This document shows positions 43,128-51,089 of a stretch of DNA of 57,640 nt, piece after piece. The notes under the pieces were generated by a model, which was not told where the DNA came from, ran no database searches, and was given only the letters and a program-made list of their open reading frames with translations. The translations under genes were made by a program, and so were the position numbers. Every line of letters begins with the position of its first letter. Positions within the stretch are counted from its first letter, which is position 1. The DNA comes from Gordonia desulfuricans NBRC 100010. Its GTDB lineage: Bacteria > Actinomycetota > Actinomycetes > Mycobacteriales > Mycobacteriaceae. The stretch spans positions 1 to 57,640 of the forward strand of contig NZ_BCNF01000044.1 in NCBI RefSeq assembly GCF_001485495.1, in the 5' to 3' direction.

Positions 43128-43841
43128 TCATCTCGCCGCCGGCCGCTGCTCGGTGTAGCGCCGGGACGGTGGCAACCACAATCCCGCCGTGGCGAGCAGT
43201 CCGCAGACCACGATCGCCATGACGACCGGTCCGGCCAGCAGACCGAACAGCGAGAGCACGGCGAGGAAGATCGCCGCATATCGCGGCCACCGGTGGCCCC
43301 GCCAGGTACCGATCGTAAACAGTGCGTACGACGCTGCGAAGATCACCCCGAGCGCGATGGTGGCACCGATCCCGATGGAGTGGCCGGTGTCGACCCAGGT
43401 CCCGGCCACCCGGTCGGCCGTACCGGTCGGATCGGCATCGAGGGCGGCATCTGCCGATGCGCGCACGCGCGACACCGCGATCACACCGAAGACCGTCTGC
43501 ACCACGACCAGCAGACCCGCGGCCGTGAGGGCGGCGGCGCTCAGCACGATCGCCGGTGGCCGCGGCGTGTGCACCGGTGCGGCGGCGGGGATGCCGAGAT
43601 GCCCGGGTGCCGGTGTGCCGAAGGTTGCCGGCCCGCCCGGGTGCGGGGGTGGTGTCCCGGCCCACGCCGGTACCGGTGCCGGCGGCTCGAACGGATTCGC
43701 CGGCGGTGACGATTCGGTGGGCGCCGCCGGGCGGAACAGGTCGTTCCCGCTCGGGTCGACGTTGCCCGGCGCAAATGGGTTGTGCCGGGCCGGGTTCGGT
43801 GAGAACGGGTCGGGTCCGAAGGGATTCGGGGGATGTGTCAC
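43128..43841 (-). CDS. NPF-rich four-helix membrane protein
   Basis: 237-aa membrane protein of unknown function. The first ~95 residues are a proline-rich, probably disordered tail with NPFGPDPFSPNP, HNPFAPGN and ANPFEPPAP blocks. Four predicted membrane helices follow between about 97 and 220 (first AIVLSAAALTAAGLLVVVQTVFGVIAV). The arrangement, tail in the cytosol and a small helical bundle, suggests an anchor that gathers soluble operon partners. The gene is 9 nt after the GTPase and 13 nt before TerD. Confidence 0.8.
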   Translation of the reverse strand: MTHPPNPFGPDPFSPNPARHNPFAPGNVDPSGNDLFRPAAPTESSPPANPFEPPAPVPAWAGTPPPHPGGPATFGTPAPGHLGIPAAAPVHTPRPPAIVLSAAALTAAGLLVVVQTVFGVIAVSRVRASADAALDADPTGTADRVAGTWVDTGHSIGIGATIALGVIFAASYALFTIGTWRGHRWPRYAAIFLAVLSLFGLLAGPVVMAIVVCGLLATAGLWLPPSRRYTEQRPAAR

Positions 43842-43850
43842 GGCATGCGC

Positions 43851-45008
43851 TCATTCCTGGAGCACGTGGCGATCGGCGAGTACCCAGCGGATGGGATCCA
43901 TGCAGCGGAAGGGGGAGATCCCGTTGGGGTGCAACCGTTCTCCCTCGGGTGACTCACCCAGGGCCGACACTGCGAAGAATCGGTGGTGGTACTGCTGCCC
44001 GGTCACCGGATCCACCATGTTGAGCAACGACGGCCCGGCCCGCAGGCGCTGGAGCAGACTGCGCACCTCGGCGTCGAGGAGCTGTCCGTCGGTCTCGTCG
44101 TAGCTCCGGTTGACCAGGCTCGGATCCCGGTTGAAGGCCGCACCCGGATGACCCATCACCTGACCCCAGGCACTGTTCTTGACCCGTGAGAGTTCCTGCA
44201 GTGCATCGAATTTCGACAGGATGACACCGAGCCGGGGGTTCCCGCCGGAGATCAGCCGCATCACCACCCGCAGGACGTCGCGCGGATCGCCGCCGACCCG
44301 TGAGGAATCGGGGATCAGATCGCGGAGCTGATCGGAGACGTCTTCCACCCGGAGGGGATCGAACAGGAAGAACACCGCGTCGGCGCGGGAGAAGAACTCC
44401 CAGGCAGGTCCGGCGACCTTGGCCTCCTCCAGATCCTCACCGGCCACGTCGCGGATGACGAGGAAACGCTTGAGGCCGTCCCACACACCGAGGTCGAAGA
44501 TCAGCGGGTGGTGGGCCTCCGACGCCGCACTCGGTGTCGCCTGCACGATCCCGCGTTCGACGAACAGCGGGGTCTCGTAGATCGCCGAATAGCGGTTCGC
44601 GGTCTCGTCGTCGGCGGGGATGACCTCACGGTGGAACCGTTCGGTGTACTGCTGCAGCTGTTTGATCAGGACTGCGATGAACACGGTCTTTCCCGTGTAC
44701 CGGGCCCCGGCCATGGCCACGCAGGTGGCCTCGCCGTACCGCCACATCGGTGGCAGCGTGTAGTGGCAGGTCACGCACACCTCGACGTGCCGGTGCACAT
44801 CGAAGCTGGCCGGAATCCAGTCGGGACTGTTCTCCGGGCGGTTCGCGGTGTGGACCTGCCCCGTCGACGTGGCGACCCCGGCGTAGGCGCTGGCGGTGGG
44901 GTTGTGCGCGACCGACTCCGGAGTGGCCTCGGTCCATGCGACCTTGTCGTGGGGCAATGCGGTGAAACACCGAGGGCATTTCACCGGTGCCGGGCCTGGT
45001 CCGGTCAT
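43851..45008 (-). CDS. Zinc-ribbon P-loop GTPase (DO-GTPase2-like)
   Basis: 385-aa protein. A zinc ribbon at the N terminus (C11-P-R-C14 and C78-V-T-C81) precedes a TRAFAC-type NTPase. The P-loop is AGARYTGKTVF with K107, the Walker B/G3 motif FLVIRDVAGED, and a possible G4 equivalent is ILSKFD. It resembles the double-GTPase 2 family described from bacterial conflict and stress operons. No membrane helix is visible. Its start overlaps the preceding vWA-like gene by 4 nt. The genes next to it (GAP1-like, vWA-like, tubulin-like) fit a nucleotide-switch apparatus; the role itself is inferred. Confidence 0.8.
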   Translation of the reverse strand: MTGPGPAPVKCPRCFTALPHDKVAWTEATPESVAHNPTASAYAGVATSTGQVHTANRPENSPDWIPASFDVHRHVEVCVTCHYTLPPMWRYGEATCVAMAGARYTGKTVFIAVLIKQLQQYTERFHREVIPADDETANRYSAIYETPLFVERGIVQATPSAASEAHHPLIFDLGVWDGLKRFLVIRDVAGEDLEEAKVAGPAWEFFSRADAVFFLFDPLRVEDVSDQLRDLIPDSSRVGGDPRDVLRVVMRLISGGNPRLGVILSKFDALQELSRVKNSAWGQVMGHPGAAFNRDPSLVNRSYDETDGQLLDAEVRSLLQRLRAGPSLLNMVDPVTGQQYHHRFFAVSALGESPEGERLHPNGISPFRCMDPIRWVLADRHVLQE

Positions 45009-46006
45009 CGTCGCACGCTCCCGAGTTCGGTCGCGGCGAGCAGTCCGGCGACGACGGTGGTGAGACGTTCGGGCGAGGCGATCAGTGCTTCCCGCGGGTC
45101 TCCACCGGGTTGTGGCGGTTCGATCTGCGCGCCGATGAAGCCGGGCCGTGTGGTGGCTGCCCGGGAAGGTGAGATGACCAGGGTGGCCTCACCCGAACGC
45201 GGGCCGGTGCCGATGGTCAGCCCGGTCCCGGGTCCGTCGGTGATGATCACGGTCAGCGACCTGCCCACGGCCGGGCTCGTCGGCCGCGAGCCCATCAGCA
45301 GGCCGAATCCGTTGCCGGGCGGCCGGGAGAGGAACTCGCCGAGATCTGCCGGGGCGATCTCTTCGGTGGCGCCGTCGGCCCGGGTACAGGCGATGGTCGG
45401 ACGGTCGCCGACGACAGCGGCGACGCCCGCGACGACGTCGCCGGCCGCGGCGACCGCACCCGAGGCGATCAGGGCCGCCATCGAGGCGGAGCTGTCGACG
45501 ATGCAGCGGACGGTCACCGCATCGGCCTCCGGGACCTGGTCGAGCCGGAGCACGCCGCGGCATGCGACACGCGCCTTGGCGGCGAGCGGTGGCAGCGGCG
45601 CGTCGGGAATGGTCAGACGGGTCTGGACGACGAGGGTGTCGGGGCCGTCGGGGGCGACCGTCGCCAGCTCGATGAAGCTCATCCCGGAGACGTCACGGGG
45701 GGTCAGCTGTGCGATATCGGCGCTCGGGTCGTTCCCGCCGTCGGGACCGAACGAGACGTGCACGACGGTGCCCTGGTCGAAGTTCGATCGCCCGGCGTCG
45801 GGTACGGCGACGATGGTCGTCTCCACGTCGACCCTGGGGAGGATCAGCAGTCCGGGGGACTGCTGGATGACGCGGGTGGAGGCGCCGTCGGCGGTCCGGG
45901 CGGCCAGTCGTACGCCCGTGGTGGGGGTGGCGGTCGCCAGCTGGACGGCCAACGGCCGGCGCGGCAGTGTTGCCGATGCCTTGCCGTCGAGAACGTAGGT
46001 GGCCAT
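45005..46006 (-). CDS. vWA-like metal-ion-site protein
   Basis: 333-aa protein. The second half (about 165-330) looks like a von Willebrand A domain with the MIDAS motif RCIVDSSASM (D171-S-S-A-S) and a further ITDGPGTG segment. The first ~160 residues are a beta-rich unknown domain (ARTADGASTRVIQQSPGLLILPRVDVETTI...). vWA domains use bound Mg2+ to grip acidic partners; in this operon it probably bridges the GTPase and GAP1-like proteins. It starts 1 nt after the GAP1-like stop. Confidence 0.75.
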   Translation of the reverse strand: MATYVLDGKASATLPRRPLAVQLATATPTTGVRLAARTADGASTRVIQQSPGLLILPRVDVETTIVAVPDAGRSNFDQGTVVHVSFGPDGGNDPSADIAQLTPRDVSGMSFIELATVAPDGPDTLVVQTRLTIPDAPLPPLAAKARVACRGVLRLDQVPEADAVTVRCIVDSSASMAALIASGAVAAAGDVVAGVAAVVGDRPTIACTRADGATEEIAPADLGEFLSRPPGNGFGLLMGSRPTSPAVGRSLTVIITDGPGTGLTIGTGPRSGEATLVISPSRAATTRPGFIGAQIEPPQPGGDPREALIASPERLTTVVAGLLAATELGSVRR

Positions 46007-46007
46007 G

Positions 46008-48656
46008 TCAGCGATCCTCTCGGGAGCGGAAGGGCCAGAGACCTGAGGTCTCCGGGCTGATGATCTTGAAGGACTCCAGCCATGCCGAGGCCTGTTTGGG
46101 ATGCTCGGCGAAGAACTCCTGGGCGTCGGCGGCGGTGACGGTGCGAAGCGCGGGCCAGACGGCATCACGCAGGGCGTCGGCGGTGGCCGGCCCGTGATAC
46201 CGCTGGTCCTGGACCGCCTCGTCCAGCAGTCGGTCGGCCCACGGCTCTTCGGTGGCGAGGTCGTCGGCGATGACGTGGTCGATCCTGATGTGCTCGAACT
46301 GCGACAGGTAGCTGCGCGCCGCGACCCAGCCGATGTCGAGCAGCTTGCGGCCGACGAGTATCCCCAGGAGATCGAGGAGTCTGTTGGCGGTGTCCGGCCG
46401 CTGGTGTGTGAGCCGCTCGTCGGCCGGACCCCCGGCGGTCGCGAACGCCGCCGCGCGGGACTGCGCGACGAGCATTCCGGCATACAGCATCCGGCGCAGA
46501 TCCTCGGCGAGCGGCCGGTTCCACCCGACCGGATCACCCATGCATACGCGGACGGTCTCGATGAGGGTCGGCGGGTCCGGGATGTTGCCCGGGTTCATGT
46601 GAAACCTGCGCAGACATGCCGCGGCGACCAGGGCATCCTGTGCGGCGTCCACACCGCGCGGTTGTCCGGCCAGGTCGTAGAGCATGTCCGGCGTGGGATT
46701 CTCGTAGAACACGTGGTCGTGCAGCATGGTCGGCGAGGTCCGACGGGGCTTCTCGTGGGTCCACATCAGCAGATCGGCGGCGGCCGGTGCCTCGAGGCGG
46801 GTCAGTTCGCCGGTGAGGTCCCTGGCCTGCGCGTCGTCGAGCGTCAGGTCCTCGAGGACGAACTCGATCGCCTGGGTGACGGCCGCCTGTCGCTGTTCGG
46901 TGCCCAGGTTCAGGGCATCGGGTGTGCCCGCCGGGGTCCCGCGCAGGCACGCTGCTACCGCGATCGGGTACAGGCGCCGATCGGCATTGGATGGATTCGC
47001 CGGCGGTTCCAGGGGTCGACCGGAACCGTCGTCGAAGACCCAGTTCCACAACGGGCTGCGAAAGGCCTCGAGGTGCACACGATTCCAGCGGAGAAGACTG
47101 GGGCGCACGAACTTGGCTCGGACCCCCAACGGAATGAACACCAGATTCGACTGTTGGTTCGTATCCCAGATCACCGACGGGTCGATTCTCTCCCAGAGAC
47201 GGGTGAGTTCGGCCTCGACCTCGACGAACTCGCTGTCATGACGCGCGAGCTGATCGAGCAGGATGGTGAGCCGGATGACGAAGATGGCGGTTCCGGTGGG
47301 CTCGTGGTCGACGGATTTCTCGGCATCGGCGAGCAGGGACGTGATCGTGGCACGTACCCCACCGAGGTCGACTGCCTGGACGGCCGGCAGCTTGCCGAAC
47401 GAACTGGTGTGAAGCCACTGCCTGTCGTCGAGCGCGGCCACCAGGAACCGGGACGCGGGGATGCCCGGATCGGACTGGCCGGCGACGGCCTTGCGCAGCT
47501 GGGCAAGTGCCTCATCCGGGGTGATCGGGAACTGCGTGCGGGCCCGGGCGATCAACGCCGCGGCCTCGGGAAGGGCTGCGGTGTCGGCCGGTTCGTCGTG
47601 GGCGACCACGCGGAGGGCATCGTCGTGGAACTCGTCGAGTGCGGGATTCTCGGCGATCGCCACCGCCAACGGCCATGCCCCCGAGGTGGATTGCGCACCG
47701 AGTGCGAGTCCCACCTCGTCGCGGCGCAGGAGCACGGCGACGGCGGTGTCCTCGTCTTCGAGAACACCCTCGACAAAGGTGGACAGCGCCGAGACCGGCA
47801 CCTCGCCACGTGCGACGCGATGCACCGATCCCACATCTCCGAGCAGCGGCGCCTCGTTCTCGTCGATCACCAGCGCACCACCGAAGGCCGTGCGCTCGTC
47901 GACACTGTCGGCGGGGACGGCGATCAGATGTGTCCCGCGGTCGATGTGGGCCGGGATCTGATCCGGGCGATCATGGGTGGTCCATCCGAGTCGTCCCGCG
48001 AGTTCCGGGGGCAGCAGGTAGGACACGGCGGCGATCCACGCGGCCGATGCGTCGTGCGAGTGCGTCAGCAGCACCACCGCCGGGCCGTCCTCGAGGGCAT
48101 GGGTGACGGCGTCGATCAGGACGCGGAAGACGCCCTGCCGGTCGACGGCATCGTCGGTCACGAACCGGACGACCGACGAGAGTGTGATGATGCTGCCGGG
48201 AGCGGGGATGTCGGCGGTACCGAGTCGGGCCGCGGCCACGTTCTCGGCGCGGTACGGCCGCAGCCAGTCCGGTGAACCCCAGAGCCGGATCGGCCGATAC
48301 CCGGGCCGGTGGGCACGGCTGCGGTCGACGGCGATGTGGGCGAACACATTTCCGGGCCTGCCGGTGGCATCCGGGCCGGCGGCCGTCGTATGCCAGAACA
48401 CCCCGGCGTCGTCCATCCGCGCGTACGCCAGCCGGCTCGGGCGCTCGGCGATCTGTGCCTCGGTGGGGAAGTCGGGCAGACGGGGATCGAGGTCGAACCG
48501 CGTGACGACCCGGCCCACCAGCGTGTCGCGCTGGGCCGTGGTCAGATCCCCCCGCACCTCTTTGACCTGCCATCCGCCGCGCCCGGCGCCGTCGTCGAAC
48601 GAGGTGTAGGTCAGTTGCGCGTACTGCGACGCTGCCGGCGGCGGCGCAGCCGTCAT
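46008..48656 (-). CDS. GTPase-associated protein (GAP1-like)
   Basis: 882-aa soluble multi-domain protein. The first ~200 residues (YAQLTYTSFDDGAGRGGWQVKEV..., GVFWHTTAAGPDATGRPGNVFAHIAVD) are typical of the N-terminal GAP1-type domain that accompanies DO-GTPases in predicted prokaryotic conflict/stress operons. The next ~250 residues form a second alpha/beta domain, and the C-terminal ~400 residues are largely helical with no motif I know. The ATG at 48656 overlaps the preceding stop. It probably acts with the GTPase encoded two genes downstream. The family name is from general resemblance, not a search. Confidence 0.78.
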   Translation of the reverse strand: MTAAPPPAASQYAQLTYTSFDDGAGRGGWQVKEVRGDLTTAQRDTLVGRVVTRFDLDPRLPDFPTEAQIAERPSRLAYARMDDAGVFWHTTAAGPDATGRPGNVFAHIAVDRSRAHRPGYRPIRLWGSPDWLRPYRAENVAAARLGTADIPAPGSIITLSSVVRFVTDDAVDRQGVFRVLIDAVTHALEDGPAVVLLTHSHDASAAWIAAVSYLLPPELAGRLGWTTHDRPDQIPAHIDRGTHLIAVPADSVDERTAFGGALVIDENEAPLLGDVGSVHRVARGEVPVSALSTFVEGVLEDEDTAVAVLLRRDEVGLALGAQSTSGAWPLAVAIAENPALDEFHDDALRVVAHDEPADTAALPEAAALIARARTQFPITPDEALAQLRKAVAGQSDPGIPASRFLVAALDDRQWLHTSSFGKLPAVQAVDLGGVRATITSLLADAEKSVDHEPTGTAIFVIRLTILLDQLARHDSEFVEVEAELTRLWERIDPSVIWDTNQQSNLVFIPLGVRAKFVRPSLLRWNRVHLEAFRSPLWNWVFDDGSGRPLEPPANPSNADRRLYPIAVAACLRGTPAGTPDALNLGTEQRQAAVTQAIEFVLEDLTLDDAQARDLTGELTRLEAPAAADLLMWTHEKPRRTSPTMLHDHVFYENPTPDMLYDLAGQPRGVDAAQDALVAAACLRRFHMNPGNIPDPPTLIETVRVCMGDPVGWNRPLAEDLRRMLYAGMLVAQSRAAAFATAGGPADERLTHQRPDTANRLLDLLGILVGRKLLDIGWVAARSYLSQFEHIRIDHVIADDLATEEPWADRLLDEAVQDQRYHGPATADALRDAVWPALRTVTAADAQEFFAEHPKQASAWLESFKIISPETSGLWPFRSREDR

Positions 48657-51088
48657 CCCTGGTCCCCCTGCGGCGTGGGCGCCCGGAACTGCCAGAGCTG
48701 CTGCATCGGCGGGTCGGTGAGCGCCACACGCGGTGTGCGGTCCGCGGTGTCGTCGACGAACACCCGCACGAATGCGAACTCGTTGCCGAGATCGACATAG
48801 AAGTCGGTGCGGTGCACCCCGGGTTGGATGTGGGGGAGCTCGCAGTGCGGAGTCCGTTGACCACGGACGAGGAACTGCAGATTGTGTCCGTCCCGGAGAT
48901 CCAGCGGCAGTCGTTCGCGGTTTGCCACCAGCACCAGCGCCGGCGGGTTCGCGAGCTCGCTCTCCGAGCCGACCCACAGCCGGAGCACACGTGATCGGGG
49001 GTTGTCGGTCGGCACCGATTCGAACCGGTACTCCATCCGGGTCAGGCCCGGATAGGCCAGTGTGGCGATCTCACCCCGGATCTGCTCGCCGCGCGAGTAG
49101 GCGACCGGTACCAGACAGACGGTACATCCGTTGGCACCCAACCTTTGTGGCATGATGATCGCGCCGTCTCGCCGGTGCGTCGACGCCGACACCACGGCGG
49201 ATGGCCGCGACTGGGAGCAGATCTCTTCGGGGCTCAGCGTCGTCGAACCGACGAAGACCTGCACCTCGGCCGCACCGGCCGGCCAGCCGAAGGTGATCAG
49301 TTCGGTGTTGAATCGTTCGATGATCCGCGGTTTGATCACCGCGGGCAGCGGACGTGTCTGCACCTGGGTGGTGCCGATCCGGACACGTCCGTTGGCGAGG
49401 GTCACCGGGGTCAGGTAGGCGCGTTCCCAGTCCGTCGGCCACAGCACCCGCGTCATCTGGGAGGTGGTGGGATCGAGTGCGGTGACCGGGTCCTTGATCC
49501 GTGATTCCTCGGTGAAGCCCTGGACCGTGATCGCCGAGGCGTCACGGTCCTCGTTCTCCAGGCCCGCCGGCGGCGGTGAGGCGAACCGGTGGATCTGGAC
49601 CTGCTGACCGGATTCCGGTGTACTCCAGCGCAAGTCGAAGGTGCTGCCGGATTCGGACATGGTCACGGTCAGATCGGTGACCGGATCGAGGTCGACGGTG
49701 ACCAGGACGTCCTTCTTGACCTGGCGGGACAGTCGCGCCGAGTCGTTAACCATCACCTCGGCCTGGACCGCATACAGGAATCGTCTTCCCCGGGTGGCGC
49801 CGGAATCGACGAATCCGGTGAGATTCGGCTGATCGGAACAGATCTGGTTGCTCGGGTTCGCGACCGGCGGTCCGCTGCCCTCGAGTGGGATGCGGTACAC
49901 CCGGACGCTGCGGGTGCCCGGATGGACCGACCACTCGCCGATGACGCGTCCGGACTCCTCGGACAGACGCATCCCCTCCACCGGGCTGACCTCTTCGCCC
50001 TCGGCCCACTTCACCGGTTGTGCTGCGCGGGCGGAGCTTTCGTCGACGCCGACGTGACACCAGACCTGGAACACGCGGACGGCGGAGGCCAGGAACCGGC
50101 CGTCGTCGAGCGCTGCGGTGGTGGTGACGCCGATCAGCTCTCCGGACTCGGGCTTGTACGGTGCGACATCGTCACCGGAGACGACGCGGTACAGCACGGT
50201 CTCCCGGCCTTCGGTCGGCCAGGATTCCCAACTCAGCTGGACGCCGTCTCCTGCGGTACCCACCTTGATCCGCCCGGGTTCGACATCTGTTTCGGGATAG
50301 TCGTATTCGCAGAAGTCGCCATGCGACCAGGTGCGTCCGGTACCGGTGCCGGTGGCCGACCCGGCCTGGCCGGTGGTGTCGGCGGTGGTGTGGGCGGAGG
50401 TGGTGTCTGCGGCTGGGGCGCTGGATGCCGCCGGTGAACTCGGTGCGGTTGTCGGTGTCGGTGTCGGTTGTGGCGCGGCCGGGGTGACCGGGGGCCGCGG
50501 CGTGCGACGGGGCTCCGGGGTCACCGTCTCGGGCTTGTCCGTGGGCTCGTCGGCGAACGCGGCGATCACCGTGGCGATCTCCGGGGCCAGGGCGGCTGCG
50601 GCACCGGTCAGCTTCCGCCGGATCTGGTTGACGCTGGTCTGATTGCGTCGCAGCAGGTTTCGGAGGGTGACGTCCTTGATGGAGTCGGCCCCCTCGACCC
50701 CGTTGGCGATCTGGGCGGTGCGCCACTCGATGAGGGCCCGCAGGATCCGGGCCTGCGGGTCGTCGGTCGCGGTGGCGGCGGCCGGCGGATCGTCGCGGCG
50801 CGGTGCCGGTTCGGGATCCGGCACATCGGGGGCGGCGCGCAGGTGTTCGGGCATGTGCGCGACGGCGATCTCGGGGGTGACCCCCAGGGTCGTCTGGGCC
50901 AGGAGGTGATCGATGGTCTCCCGGTACGCCGTCTCCAGCGGGCTGAGCGGACCGTCGGCCCACTGCTGCGGGATCCGGGAGATCTCCACGAGCCGCGGCG
51001 GTTCGGGAGTCGGGTAACCCTGGTCGGTTGCCCATCCACGCCAGACCTGCAGGGTGGCCAGGTATGTCTCGGGGCTGATGCTCGTCAT
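48653..51088 (-). CDS. Fn3-like multi-domain protein with helical N-terminal domain
   Basis: 811-aa protein. Residues about 1-75 and 110-185 form two small helical domains (the second with RNLLRRNQTSVNQIRRKL, perhaps an oligomerisation or nucleic-acid module). A Pro/Thr/Ala-rich linker about 185-265 follows. The remaining ~540 residues are a string of beta-sandwich repeats resembling fibronectin type III (VQLSWESWPTEGRETVLYRVV, VTDLTVTMSESGSTFDLRWSTPES). No signal peptide, so it is probably cytosolic, acting as a scaffold. ATG at 51088, 1 nt after the upstream stop. Exact family uncertain. Confidence 0.72.
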   Translation of the reverse strand: MTSISPETYLATLQVWRGWATDQGYPTPEPPRLVEISRIPQQWADGPLSPLETAYRETIDHLLAQTTLGVTPEIAVAHMPEHLRAAPDVPDPEPAPRRDDPPAAATATDDPQARILRALIEWRTAQIANGVEGADSIKDVTLRNLLRRNQTSVNQIRRKLTGAAAALAPEIATVIAAFADEPTDKPETVTPEPRRTPRPPVTPAAPQPTPTPTTAPSSPAASSAPAADTTSAHTTADTTGQAGSATGTGTGRTWSHGDFCEYDYPETDVEPGRIKVGTAGDGVQLSWESWPTEGRETVLYRVVSGDDVAPYKPESGELIGVTTTAALDDGRFLASAVRVFQVWCHVGVDESSARAAQPVKWAEGEEVSPVEGMRLSEESGRVIGEWSVHPGTRSVRVYRIPLEGSGPPVANPSNQICSDQPNLTGFVDSGATRGRRFLYAVQAEVMVNDSARLSRQVKKDVLVTVDLDPVTDLTVTMSESGSTFDLRWSTPESGQQVQIHRFASPPPAGLENEDRDASAITVQGFTEESRIKDPVTALDPTTSQMTRVLWPTDWERAYLTPVTLANGRVRIGTTQVQTRPLPAVIKPRIIERFNTELITFGWPAGAAEVQVFVGSTTLSPEEICSQSRPSAVVSASTHRRDGAIIMPQRLGANGCTVCLVPVAYSRGEQIRGEIATLAYPGLTRMEYRFESVPTDNPRSRVLRLWVGSESELANPPALVLVANRERLPLDLRDGHNLQFLVRGQRTPHCELPHIQPGVHRTDFYVDLGNEFAFVRVFVDDTADRTPRVALTDPPMQQLWQFRAPTPQGDQG

Positions 51089-51089
51089 G

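Noticed and set aside
46101-48275. 724-codon plus-strand frame antisense to the GAP1-like gene
   Set aside because: No recognisable domain, biased composition, and no ribosome site; the minus-strand gene fits tightly with both neighbours.
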